The notes: generated by a model from the letters alone, not told the origin. Positions 47,868-56,461 are shown, counted from the stretch's first letter. The stretch: 64,000 nt of DNA from Ureibacillus acetophenoni (GCF_900220965.1 NZ_OBQC01000003.1:62001-126000); one strand, 5' to 3'. Made by a program: numbers and translations.

Positions 47868-47884
47868 GTTTAATTTGATTAAAC
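47868..47884 (-). promoter_or_regulatory. Operator-like palindrome, copy 1 (MFS side)
   Basis: GTTTAATTTGATTAAAC: 7-bp arms GTTTAAT/ATTAAAC around TTG. It lies 16 bp from the MFS start codon, overlapping its leader. It pairs with an almost identical copy 55 bp away. Confidence 0.65.
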
Positions 47885-47922
47885 TTATTGTATGGCATAT
47901 TTTTGCAAATTGCAACCGATAA

Positions 47923-47939
47923 GTTTAATTAAATTAAAC
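47923..47939. promoter_or_regulatory. Operator-like palindrome, copy 2
   Basis: GTTTAATTAAATTAAAC has the same 7-bp arms with centre TAA. It lies in the middle of the divergent region between the MFS and HTH/TPR genes. The centre-to-centre distance to copy 1 is 55 bp, about five helical turns, which would allow looping. Confidence 0.65.
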
Positions 47940-48024
47940 AATAGTGGTAATACTCTACTTGTAATGATATTATAAGATAAAATCAATGTAGTGAATTGGT
48001 TCTTAACAATTGAGGTGTGAATCA

Positions 48025-49278
48025 TTGAATGATTTAGGAAGCAGAATTAAAAAATTGCGCAAAGAGAAAAAAATGACGTTAGCTGAATTAGCAGGGGAGC
48101 GCCTTACTAAAGGGATGTTGAGCCTTATTGAAAATGGTAAGGCAAAACCATCTATGGATAGCTTACATTACATTGCTGAACAACTGAATGTAGATATTTC
48201 AACGTTAGTAAATGATAATCATATAGAAGAAATTAGGGAATTATTATTAAATGTTGAAGAACAATTTTACAATATAAAAGATCCTTATAATAAAAAAGAA
48301 ATTGAAATTATTGAACATATTTTGAAAAAAATTAATGTTTATCAAGATCAATTGCTAGGGAACAACTACGAAGAAATTCGTCTTCTTGATTTGAAAATTA
48401 GATTAGAGGCGTTAGTGAATCTCGATGAAATTCAAGAAGACGATATGTATCGAGTCATTCATTTATATGAAAAAATACATGCATACAGTCGATTAGTAAA
48501 CTGTTATCTCTTCTTAGCTTCAGTTGCTTTTAATAAAAACGATTATATAAAATCCCTTCGTTATTTGCAGCGAGCAGAGGATAGAATTGAACCATATGTA
48601 CATTTAGTCGATCATTTATCAAAATTAGATTTGCATTATTTACTAACAGTATTATATTCAGCGGTTGGTGATGTATTATATACAGAAAAACATTTAGAGG
48701 TTGCATTGGACATTGCTCAAAAATATAAAATTTACTACCGTTTAGATGACTTTTATCGTTTTATGTTAGTTCAATCGATGGGTCGTCATGATTTAGAGAA
48801 AAATTATTACTATATTACTAAATTAAAACAACATGCCGAATTTACCGAAGAGCCCATCTCAAAATTTACTTACTTGTGTTGCGAAGCTTTTTATTCAAAT
48901 ATTATTGAAAAAGACTATAATAAAACAATTGAAATCGCAAAAAAAGGGAAAGAATTTGCATCCAATGAGAATGGTATACTCATTTATTTATTAGAATTCA
49001 TTGTTGCTGAAGAAACATATGCTCTATGGGGACTAGGGTTATATAATGAGGCGCTTAAATGTAGTAAAGATTTTAAAGTTTCTGAGGCTGTTCACCATCC
49101 ATATGACCTTACAACGATGTATAAATGTTTTGCAGTAAGAGCACTATGTCACTTAGAGTTGGGGGATAGGGAAGCTGCAAAACAAGAAGTATTATATGCT
49201 GCTAATGGCGTAAAAAATTTCCCTAATACAATTGATAAAACATTTATCGATGAGGCCTATAAAAAGATTATTGAATAA
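48025..49278 (+). CDS. HTH (XRE) regulator with TPR repeats, NprR/PlcR-like architecture
   Basis: A 417-residue protein: an XRE helix-turn-helix at about 1-58 (IKKLRKEKKMTLAELA, LSLIENGKAKPSMDSL) followed by a long all-helical region of TPR-like repeats (e.g. LASVAFNKNDYIKSLRYLQR). Size and layout match RRNPP-type regulators that bind exported and re-imported peptides. No candidate pheromone gene lies beside it: the downstream side ends in a terminator after a few bases. The TTG at 48025 has GAGGTG upstream. It is divergent from the MFS gene and may or may not control it. Confidence 0.82.
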   Translation: MNDLGSRIKKLRKEKKMTLAELAGERLTKGMLSLIENGKAKPSMDSLHYIAEQLNVDISTLVNDNHIEEIRELLLNVEEQFYNIKDPYNKKEIEIIEHILKKINVYQDQLLGNNYEEIRLLDLKIRLEALVNLDEIQEDDMYRVIHLYEKIHAYSRLVNCYLFLASVAFNKNDYIKSLRYLQRAEDRIEPYVHLVDHLSKLDLHYLLTVLYSAVGDVLYTEKHLEVALDIAQKYKIYYRLDDFYRFMLVQSMGRHDLEKNYYYITKLKQHAEFTEEPISKFTYLCCEAFYSNIIEKDYNKTIEIAKKGKEFASNENGILIYLLEFIVAEETYALWGLGLYNEALKCSKDFKVSEAVHHPYDLTTMYKCFAVRALCHLELGDREAAKQEVLYAANGVKNFPNTIDKTFIDEAYKKIIE

Positions 49279-49280
49279 TA

Positions 49281-49319
49281 AAAAGAAGTGTGATCACTTA
49301 GAATCACACTTCTTTTTTT
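49281..49319. terminator. Bidirectional terminator
   Basis: AAAAGAAGTGTGAT pairs perfectly with ATCACACTTCTTTT, then more Ts, between the HTH/TPR gene and the convergent C39-like gene. Confidence 0.92.
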
Positions 49320-50346
49320 ATAGTATTGCCATTGCATGTGAGCCAAGGGATTTATACGTACTAAAGAATACATTCTCATCAATTGTTTCATATCCAGAAA
49401 GTGGGTTCATAACAGTTACTTTTCCATCAGCATAACCAATTAATACAACCGCGTGCAAATTCATAAAAATTGGGTGTTTTTTATTTGTTCCTTCAATTAC
49501 CCAATGACCATGAGTTCTAGCTTGTTTATAGTCTATAGTAGCCCATGTTAACACAGGTACACCAGAGTTCACATAGGATAAAATTTCTTCTCTAGAAGAT
49601 TGACTTAAATTTAACGCTTTAAAATTACTATTATTTTCAAACAAAACTTGATTCGCTACTTCTATAATTGGTTCGGCATATACATAATAACCACCATCTT
49701 TTTTAGAAGGATCACCTGCATATGAAACATATGGATCAGGGCCGTAAAGTTTATTTGCTTTCTTTGTGACTGGTGTCGTTGGTAGATAGTCATTTGCTAA
49801 TGTCATTTTATCGACTTCAATACCATAATAATTCATAATCGCTGTCAATGACGTTATTTCACAACCATTTGGGAGTTCCGGATTTTGCTTAACTATTGGA
49901 ACAGCTAAATTATCTGAATTTGCATTGAATGTTTCTATTGTTAAAACAGGTTCATTCGGATTGAAAACAAATTTTTCTCTTGATTGTTCCGAAAGTTCGC
50001 CTGTTAGCTCTATCTTATAAATAACTACCTCGTATGGTTTATCTGGCTCAACCATGTCAAATGTCGCTTTTCCGTCTTCAGTTACTGTCTCTGTCGCGAT
50101 TTTTTCACCAGTCTCAAAATCAAAAAGAGCGACTGAAACATTTTTCACACTTGTCTCGCTGGAAAATTCGACAGTATGAATTGTCAAAGCGTTATTGCTT
50201 ACGGGTTGTTCTGCTGACATTTGTTTACTATAAACTTTTGGTTGCTCATTTTTTATCGTATGTTCATTGGAACTGCAACCAAAAAGAATAACCGTGCAAG
50301 ATAAAGGTAATATTAATTTTGTTACGAAATTAGTTTTACCTAGCAA
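49318..50346 (-). CDS. C39-like peptidase lipoprotein
   Basis: A 342-residue lipoprotein (lipobox LFGC, Cys24) with two parts. Residues about 50-145 form a beta-rich Ig/SpaA-like domain (VSVALFDFETGEKIATETV). The C-terminal half is a papain-like C39_2 domain with the nucleophile in NPELPNGCEITSLTAIMNYYG and the histidine in NLHAVVLIGYADGKVTVMNP. The family is widespread in Bacillales and may cleave or bind cell-surface peptides; the substrate is unknown. It starts at a TTG with AAAGGATG about 13 bp upstream. Confidence 0.82.
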   Translation of the reverse strand: MLGKTNFVTKLILPLSCTVILFGCSSNEHTIKNEQPKVYSKQMSAEQPVSNNALTIHTVEFSSETSVKNVSVALFDFETGEKIATETVTEDGKATFDMVEPDKPYEVVIYKIELTGELSEQSREKFVFNPNEPVLTIETFNANSDNLAVPIVKQNPELPNGCEITSLTAIMNYYGIEVDKMTLANDYLPTTPVTKKANKLYGPDPYVSYAGDPSKKDGGYYVYAEPIIEVANQVLFENNSNFKALNLSQSSREEILSYVNSGVPVLTWATIDYKQARTHGHWVIEGTNKKHPIFMNLHAVVLIGYADGKVTVMNPLSGYETIDENVFFSTYKSLGSHAMAIL

Positions 50347-50559
50347 TTAAAATGCACATCCTTTAATTCATAATCACATGATTCAAACATATTGTCTGCA
50401 TAGTTCTAAAAACTATACGGATGTCAAAATATAGATAATCTTATTTTAATCCATTAATCGAATAGAGTAATAGTATTTAATCTAAATAGAGCAAAATAAA
50501 AAAACAAACTTGGACAAAACCATCCTTTAAAACTGAGAGCGGATCGAATTTGATATTAA

Positions 50560-50747
50560 AATAACGGTAGAATCTCCCGTTATTTATAGAATTAGGACTT
50601 TTTTAGGGAATATAAGAGTAAATTTTCCTCTTATTCTAAGAAAAGCACCTCATTTTCGCTTCTTTTAAGCAAATAAGAGTAATTTCTCCCTCTATTTAAG
50701 CGATTTTTCGGACTTTTTACTAATTAAGGGGAATTTCTCCTCTTATT
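50560..50747. repeat. Cluster of four 25-bp palindromic repeats
   Basis: Four 25-bp units start at 50560, 50611, 50672 and 50723. Each has 8-bp arms around a 9-bp centre, with consensus AATAAGAG-tarawttyc-CTCTTATT; the first is AATAACGG/CCGTTATT. The units are 51, 61 and 51 bp apart. Units 1-2 and 3-4 share GGACTTTTT in the spacer, so the set looks like an old 112-bp tandem duplication. Arms can pair but there are no consistent T-runs. Confidence 0.65.
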
Positions 50748-50858
50748 ATTAAGTGAAATTCTGCCACGAAAGTTTGACGGAAATATCACCCAGTATAGAT
50801 ATTTTATATACTTATGGCGGTAAAAGAGAATAACAGGAAAAATTACTAAATAAACGAT

Positions 50859-50892
50859 AAAAGTGAAATCGCAGTGCCGATTTCACTTTTTT
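50859..50892. terminator. Terminator of yfkAB
   Basis: AAAAGTGAAATCG pairs perfectly with CGATTTCACTTTT around a 6-nt loop. It lies just past the yfkAB stop codon on the minus strand and can act both ways. Confidence 0.88.
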
Positions 50893-50929
50893 GTTATTCA
50901 TCTAAGCAATTTTGTATCAGCCTCAAGAT

Positions 50930-52042
50930 TTATAATTTAGCACTACCACTATCAAATTTTGTGTCTTTGTAATACATGTTTTTCACTAATACATTTGGTC
51001 CTAAACATTTTACAGCTGGACAGTGACAATTTAGTGATTTTGCTAAATCAGTGTCTAGCCACTTATCAAAGATTTCAGGTAAAGAATCATTTTGTATGTT
51101 ACCAAGAGCTGGAGTATCACCAAAGTCAGTAACAATTACATCACCAGTAAAAATATTGATGTTTAAACGAGAGCGACCATCAGGATCATTACGTAATGTT
51201 ACGTTTTTAGATTCTCTTAATCTTTTTAATAATGTTTGGTCTTCCTCGTTCAAACTGCAAGGATAGAAGGGAAGTGTACCAAATAACATCCAAGTATTTT
51301 CATCTCGTATATCAAGTAGATGATGAATCGCCTCACGTGTTTCCTCTAATGATAATGCAGTTAGTTGTGATGCGAAATCAGAAGGGTACATTGGGTGAAT
51401 TTCGTGACGTGCACACTTCATTTCATTGACAATTTGATTATGAATATGCTCAATATATGGAACTGTATTCTTATTAAGCATTGTTTCAGCTGATACCATC
51501 ACACCTTGTTCTGACAGCATACGAGAATTTTCAATCATTCGATTAAAGAGTGCTGCACGTTGGTCAAATGTCGGTTTTCTTTCCATCATTGCAAATCCCG
51601 TTTCGACAAATTCCTCAACCGTTCCCCAGTTATGTGAAATATGTAATACATCTAAATAAGGAGCTATTTCTAAATAACGGTCTCCATCTAGTGTTAAGTT
51701 TGAATTCATTTGTGTACGAACGCCGCGATCATGTGCGTATTTTAAAATCGGTTTCACGTAATTTTGCACTGATTTTTTACTTAGCATCGGTTCGCCACCT
51801 GTAATACTAAGGGTTCTTAAGTTTGGTATTTCATCTAGTCTTTTAATGAGAAGCTCTAAAGGTAAAGCAACAGGATCTTTCGTTTGTAATGTATATCCAA
51901 CTGCGCAATGAGCACATCTCATATTACATAAATTTGTTGTAGTAAACTCGATATTGGAAAGTGTTAACTTTCCATGTTGTTCAATATCCATATAGGCTTC
52001 CCAAGGATCGTAATGAGGGGTAAGCTTATCTAACGTATTCAT
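50930..52042 (-). CDS. yfkAB: Radical SAM/CxCxxxxC protein YfkAB
   Basis: A 370-residue radical SAM enzyme. The cluster motif CNMRCAHC (CxxxCxxC, about residues 39-46) is followed by LRTLSITGGEPMLS. The C-terminal signature HCPAVKC, preceded by another Cys, gives CxCxxxxC (near 345), the hallmark of YfkAB, which probably binds a second cluster. Its reaction is unknown. The gene is intact here, in one frame. GGAAGT precedes the ATG. Monocistronic. Confidence 0.92.
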   Translation of the reverse strand: MNTLDKLTPHYDPWEAYMDIEQHGKLTLSNIEFTTTNLCNMRCAHCAVGYTLQTKDPVALPLELLIKRLDEIPNLRTLSITGGEPMLSKKSVQNYVKPILKYAHDRGVRTQMNSNLTLDGDRYLEIAPYLDVLHISHNWGTVEEFVETGFAMMERKPTFDQRAALFNRMIENSRMLSEQGVMVSAETMLNKNTVPYIEHIHNQIVNEMKCARHEIHPMYPSDFASQLTALSLEETREAIHHLLDIRDENTWMLFGTLPFYPCSLNEEDQTLLKRLRESKNVTLRNDPDGRSRLNINIFTGDVIVTDFGDTPALGNIQNDSLPEIFDKWLDTDLAKSLNCHCPAVKCLGPNVLVKNMYYKDTKFDSGSAKL

Positions 52043-52229
52043 AGTTTTCGATACTTCCTTTCCAAAGATTCATTTTCTCATAGAATTGTAAATTCGAAAA
52101 CTAAAAATAATAGAATTAGCACATTTTATTCATATATGGGGAAATTATTACGAAATAACTAAGAATTGAAAATACATAATATTATTATGTAAACTAACGT
52201 GGTCAAAAAAATGAAATGGATCATAACAA

Positions 52230-54164
52230 TTATGAATCCACTTCATCTAAAGTAGTCGTTATAAAACTATTATTTTCACTATAAAAGACTTCACCAAACT
52301 TATTTTCAATAATAGTTTTCTCGAGTTTTATTTTTGAATAGTTCATCGCTTGAACATTGTAGCGGTATTTATCATTTTTAATAATACTGTCAGATACATA
52401 GATCGCAGAACGATTTTGGGCCAATAAATCAGATTGATGTCCATCTGCCATTTGAACACCATCTAAGTCAACAGTAGATTCAAAATCAATCCAAATTTGA
52501 GGTTTTAAATGCTTCGCAATAAAACTGTCTCGAATAAATACCTCGCTATGATTTTGAATGAGCAGCGCATTTCGTTTACCTTCTAACAATTCACTATTAT
52601 TGATAATGAGGGAACTATCATTAACTACAATTTGCGCTAGAGCATGATTAGAAATTTGACTGTTTATGAAGTTAGAAATAGAATTTCTAGTTATTTTTAA
52701 TCCGTAAGACCCGCCATCGAAAATTTGACAATGTTCAAAAACTGCTGTGGAATGATCACTTATTTCAATTTGCACCTGGTCGCAGTTATAAAATTTACTA
52801 TCAAAGATGAAAACTTCACTTTTGTTCACTGCAAATATACTTTTTCCGTTAAATAGCTCACTTTGAGACATTGTAACGATCACATTCGTTTTACACGCTA
52901 TGTGGGGCATGTAATTATCGTAGAATCTTGAGTATTCAATATCTGCGGAAGATTTCTCAAATGCTAAAATTCCATTTCCTTTATTGTCCATTACTTCACT
53001 TTCATATAAATTTAACTGGGCACTAATAATTGTTACAGCCGAATTTTCATGTTTTGATAGTTCACATTTTACAAGGGAGGCACTTCCTTCTTTATCAACA
53101 AAAATTCCAATATAGTAGCCTTCTTTAATAATACATTGCTTCATGGAACAAATGGATTTGTCGGTAACATAGATTTGTGATAGTTTATGATATTTAATGA
53201 TTGTTTCGTTAAAATTGGCAATTGCTTCTTCTTTTAACTTTACGCCAATTGCATCTCCAGAATGGATGTGGCATTGTTCTATGTTTGCCCGGGATTTGTT
53301 TGAGATGATCATGTTTTCTTTAGGGTGATGGGAAATTTCACTATAAGTAATAGTTGCTTCTGTAAAATCAGTCATATAAATGCCAGATTCTTTACCATTT
53401 TGGATTATGCAATGATGTCCATTAAAAGTACATTTTTCGAGCCATATTTGTGGTAGTTGATGAAATCTTAACGTACTACTTGAAAGGGAGATTTCTGCCT
53501 CATTGCAGCCGTAAATGCCATTACCATTTCCGCGTTCTAAAACACTTCCGAAATCCTCAAATTCGGACTCATCGACAATGATTTGAGTTCCAGAATGTTG
53601 GTGAAAATGGTTTTTCTCTGAATACAGTTTGGAGCCGTCTTTTAGCCAAATTCCATGTTTCGCATTCGTTAACTCACACTGTTCCATAATTGCCTCAGAT
53701 TCTTGGATAAGAAGTTGCATTTTTCCGTTAGAATGAAAAATACAGTTCTTGATAAATGCTTTTGAGTGATTCATAAGCGCAATCGCGACTTCTTTTGCAT
53801 TTCTAAATTCGCAGTTTTCTAGATGGACAACACCTTCATCGACCGATAACAGAGCCTCAGATTTAACCCCAATGAGTTTACAGTTTTCTAATTTTAAATT
53901 TCCTTCAACAAATATTTGGGAAGTAGGAGAGATCGTTACATTTTGAAGTGTTACTTGAACAGATTTTGGAATGATAAAAATACCTTCCATTACTGTTTCT
54001 TCTTCACCGTTTGCTGAGATTAATACGTCTTTATCAAATTGAATGGATTCTCTATAGATTTTAGGTGATAATTTGATTTGTTCTCCTTTTCTTGATTTTT
54101 GAATGGCACGTCTCATTGTTTTCACGTTTGAAAAAAACGCAGAAAACAGTTTCATGATGGCCAT
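52230..54164 (-). CDS. Large right-handed parallel beta-helix protein
   Basis: A 644-residue protein with no signal peptide or membrane segment. After a NosD-like start (MRRAIQKSRKGEQIKLSPKI, about 17-36) it consists of more than twenty rungs of 22-24 residues, e.g. IYVTDKSICSMKQCIIKEGYYIG. From about residue 230 onward two rung types alternate: those ending before -QI (PQIWL, SQIYV, AQIVV, PQIWI) and those ending before -GI/-GV/-GL (SGIYM, IGVKL, NGILA, YGLKI). No catalytic residues of pectate lyases are evident. GGAGGGA precedes the ATG. A scaffold or binding role is plausible; function unknown. Confidence 0.85.
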   Translation of the reverse strand: MAIMKLFSAFFSNVKTMRRAIQKSRKGEQIKLSPKIYRESIQFDKDVLISANGEEETVMEGIFIIPKSVQVTLQNVTISPTSQIFVEGNLKLENCKLIGVKSEALLSVDEGVVHLENCEFRNAKEVAIALMNHSKAFIKNCIFHSNGKMQLLIQESEAIMEQCELTNAKHGIWLKDGSKLYSEKNHFHQHSGTQIIVDESEFEDFGSVLERGNGNGIYGCNEAEISLSSSTLRFHQLPQIWLEKCTFNGHHCIIQNGKESGIYMTDFTEATITYSEISHHPKENMIISNKSRANIEQCHIHSGDAIGVKLKEEAIANFNETIIKYHKLSQIYVTDKSICSMKQCIIKEGYYIGIFVDKEGSASLVKCELSKHENSAVTIISAQLNLYESEVMDNKGNGILAFEKSSADIEYSRFYDNYMPHIACKTNVIVTMSQSELFNGKSIFAVNKSEVFIFDSKFYNCDQVQIEISDHSTAVFEHCQIFDGGSYGLKITRNSISNFINSQISNHALAQIVVNDSSLIINNSELLEGKRNALLIQNHSEVFIRDSFIAKHLKPQIWIDFESTVDLDGVQMADGHQSDLLAQNRSAIYVSDSIIKNDKYRYNVQAMNYSKIKLEKTIIENKFGEVFYSENNSFITTTLDEVDS

Positions 54165-54515
54165 GGAATCCCTCCTTCACAGTCATTCTGGGTGATATTT
54201 ATATTTTTGCTAAAAAAACCAATATTTAATCGTTTATTAAACATTAATTTTTAATTAATAATGATTTTTGTATACAGTCACTCGAAAAGATTTCTCGCTA
54301 ATTGAACTTATGCTTCATAGTCAGCTCGAAAGAACGTAGGTAAACAGAAGTTTTCCGCATAAAATTGGAATGAAATAAAGGAAAAATTGATGCTATTTGT
54401 AACATTAAAAAACATTACGTCAATACAATAATTACTATTTTTACTTACTTATTAGCCATACTAGATGAGAAAGGTTAAAATTATACATGAATAAGGAAAT
54501 ACATAGGGGGACACC
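54165..54515. other. Divergent intergenic region, 351 bp
   Basis: Lies between the beta-helix gene (leftward) and the DUF2785 gene (rightward) and must hold both promoters. It is AT-rich, with no terminator and no short gene that I could support. Confidence 0.6.
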
Positions 54516-55346
54516 ATGAAAGATACATTGGAAAAGATTTTACATATGAATCAGTTAGAGAGAGAACAATACATGAGTACAAATGGGGATCAGCTATTAG
54601 AACAGATGACTAAGATCATTGGCTACCCAGAAGATGAGTTACGCGATAAATTAAACTACCGATTGTTTATCGAGCTTTTATCGACTAACGTACTTACGAA
54701 TGAGCAAATGGCTCATCTTACAATTAAACTATCTGGAAAAGATTATTTATATAGTTCCATTGGCAAAACGGAAGACGACAGTGTATTTACTCGTTCATTT
54801 TCTGCTTTATGGCTTGCGGCACTTCTTTATGCAGATGCACAACTTCGCTTTTTAACGGAAGAACAATCGACAGAAATTTTAGAAGTTGCGACACCATATT
54901 TAATGAAGGAACTTGATGTTCGTGGTTTTTTAGGTGACAAAGGATGGGCCCTTGCAATAGGGAACGGTTCAGAATTAGCAACCGCTATTGTAAGTCATCC
55001 ATCGTTCAAACTACATTTAACATCGAAACTATTAGAGGGAGTAAAGGCGAGTTTTTGGAAAGGCTCTGTTTATATTAATGATGAAGAAGAGAGTTTTGCG
55101 AAACTGATTGGGCTATTAATTTCAAAAAATGTAGCTGAAGAAGTTTTAATAGAATGGGTAGAACAAGTATTTGATAAATTAGAATTTTACCTAGTAACAA
55201 ACGGATATACACCACAATATTTCTCCGCTAGAACGAATACGCTTCATTTTATGAAACAGTTCTATTTTCTATTAAAGTTTACACGTCGAATGCCAGAACT
55301 TATGGGTGCCGTTTCGATCTTTATTGGAAAATGGTCACAGCAATAA
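54516..55346 (+). CDS. DUF2785 protein
   Basis: A 276-residue, mostly helical soluble protein. FTRSFSALWLAALLYADAQ, then YLMKELDVRGFLGDKGWALA and the following IGNGSELATAIVSH, match the DUF2785 family pattern (R-FSAL, D-RG--G-KGWAHA). The function of the family is unknown. AGGGGG precedes the ATG. The next gene follows after 19 bp, so the two probably form an operon. Confidence 0.78.
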   Translation: MKDTLEKILHMNQLEREQYMSTNGDQLLEQMTKIIGYPEDELRDKLNYRLFIELLSTNVLTNEQMAHLTIKLSGKDYLYSSIGKTEDDSVFTRSFSALWLAALLYADAQLRFLTEEQSTEILEVATPYLMKELDVRGFLGDKGWALAIGNGSELATAIVSHPSFKLHLTSKLLEGVKASFWKGSVYINDEEESFAKLIGLLISKNVAEEVLIEWVEQVFDKLEFYLVTNGYTPQYFSARTNTLHFMKQFYFLLKFTRRMPELMGAVSIFIGKWSQQ

Positions 55347-55365
55347 TGGAAACTGAGGTAAGAAT

Positions 55366-55920
55366 ATGAAAAAACGAGCAACAAGAATAGTTCTATTTGC
55401 AGGAGCAGTAATTGCCTTAGCATTCCTATTTAATTTTTATTTTACAAATATCGAAGGTGACGGTAAAAAAACACCTGAAGCGGCTTTGCCGACTGATCAG
55501 AATTATGAATGGATTGAAGGTCCTAAAACAGAAAAGGAACATCGTTATTTCTTCTTGTCGAATGGCACATATTTTGGGACAGGCACTGTAACGAAAAATT
55601 TGACTGGATGGAGCTCTAGTGATGGGGTATACGCAAAATTACCCAATTCTTTAGAATTCAACGAAATCCCAGCTGCTTATTCAGATAGTAAAATCTTATA
55701 TGGCCTAATTAAGCCAAATGGGGAAATAAGTGTAACAGTTAACGGAGTAGATGTCGAATTAATCCAATTAAGTTCACTTTCAGAAGAAGTCGTTAACTCA
55801 TATAATGTCAAAGGTTACTCCATCTGGTATATAGATTTAACAGAATTAGGGAATAGGGAAGAGTTTATTATTAAAGTACTAGACTCTAATGATGAGGTGT
55901 TAAGTGAAATATCGATATAG
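55366..55920 (+). CDS. Unknown membrane-anchored extracellular protein
   Basis: A 184-residue protein with one N-terminal membrane helix (IVLFAGAVIALAFLFNFYF, about 8-26) that may be an anchor or an uncleaved signal, and a beta-rich extracellular part (FFLSNGTYFGTGTVTKNLTG, SVTVNGVDVELIQLSS). I do not recognise a family. A GAGGTAAG site precedes the ATG. It follows the DUF2785 gene and is closed by a terminator. Confidence 0.7.
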   Translation: MKKRATRIVLFAGAVIALAFLFNFYFTNIEGDGKKTPEAALPTDQNYEWIEGPKTEKEHRYFFLSNGTYFGTGTVTKNLTGWSSSDGVYAKLPNSLEFNEIPAAYSDSKILYGLIKPNGEISVTVNGVDVELIQLSSLSEEVVNSYNVKGYSIWYIDLTELGNREEFIIKVLDSNDEVLSEISI

Positions 55921-56228
55921 CGTACCTGTGGAATGAGTTAGTATTTGTAATTAAATAGTATTGAAATGATTTATGGGCATCGAAGCTAAAAATTTCGATG
56001 CCTTTTTTGATTTCTAGAGAATTCTTTATAGAAGTTACGGTTCGATGTAGTAATTGTTTACATAATCCTCGAAGGCTTAGCCCATAAGTAATGTAAATTA
56101 TACAGTTATAAGTAGTTTGAAAAAAATTTTTGATTCAATAGTAACAATTCGACATGAAACTCCATAGCATGTGTATGAGTTGAATCTGAACGATAGAAAC
56201 TCGATAAAAAATTTAGGGGGATTCACGA
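55921..56228. other. Upstream region of the Tad pilus operon
   Basis: About 308 bp containing a terminator near its left end and then AT-rich DNA leading to the pilin gene. The pilus operon promoter must be here, but I could not pick one -10/-35 pair with confidence. No gene seen. Confidence 0.5.
55976..56009 (+). terminator. Terminator after the membrane-anchored unknown protein
   Basis: GGCATCGAA pairs perfectly with TTCGATGCC around a 9-nt loop, followed by TTTTTT. Confidence 0.88.
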
Positions 56229-56393
56229 ATGGAAATTTTAAAAAGACTTGTAGTTGAAGAAGAAGGAGCTACGATGGTTGAATATGGTCTATTAGTTGCT
56301 CTAATTGCAGCTGTTGTAATTGGAACAGTAGTCACACTAGGAGGTCAAGTACAAGAAGGATTCCAAACAATCGTAGATGCAATGCCGGAATAA
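56229..56393 (+). CDS. flp: Flp family type IVb pilin
   Basis: The 54-residue major subunit precursor of a Tad/Flp pilus. The short positive leader ends at EEEG, with cleavage expected between Gly13 and Ala14; the mature start ATMVEYGLLVALIAAVVIG carries the class IVb signature with Glu and Tyr at positions 5 and 6. AGGGGG precedes the ATG by 8 bp. It is the first gene of the Tad locus and is followed by a hairpin that may raise its expression over the rest. Confidence 0.93.
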   Translation: MEILKRLVVEEEGATMVEYGLLVALIAAVVIGTVVTLGGQVQEGFQTIVDAMPE

Positions 56394-56403
56394 TTAATTA
56401 ATG

Positions 56404-56426
56404 AGCCTCACTAAAACAGTGAGGCT
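56404..56426 (+). other. Hairpin between the pilin and prepilin peptidase genes
   Basis: AGCCTCACT pairs perfectly with AGTGAGGCT around AAAAC. Only TACTTC follows, so it should be a leaky terminator or a 3' stabiliser for the pilin message. Confidence 0.6.
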
Positions 56427-56461
56427 TACTTCAAATTAATTAAAAGGAGTAATAATTTATA

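Larger units (their letters stand above)
50347..50929. other. 583-bp gene-free region with a palindrome cluster
   Basis: Between the C39-like gene and yfkAB, both on the minus strand. The right half holds the terminator of yfkAB, the centre holds four related palindromes (listed separately), and the left 200 bp must contain the promoter of the C39-like gene. No ribosome binding site followed by a plausible reading frame was seen. Confidence 0.7.

Noticed and set aside
50560-50747. CRISPR array
   Set aside because: The units differ too much from each other, are palindromic throughout, and the spacers of 26-36 bp are partly similar; no cas genes are near.
50347-50929. Remnant of an insertion sequence
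   Set aside because: No terminal inverted repeats with target duplication and no transposase fragments in any frame.
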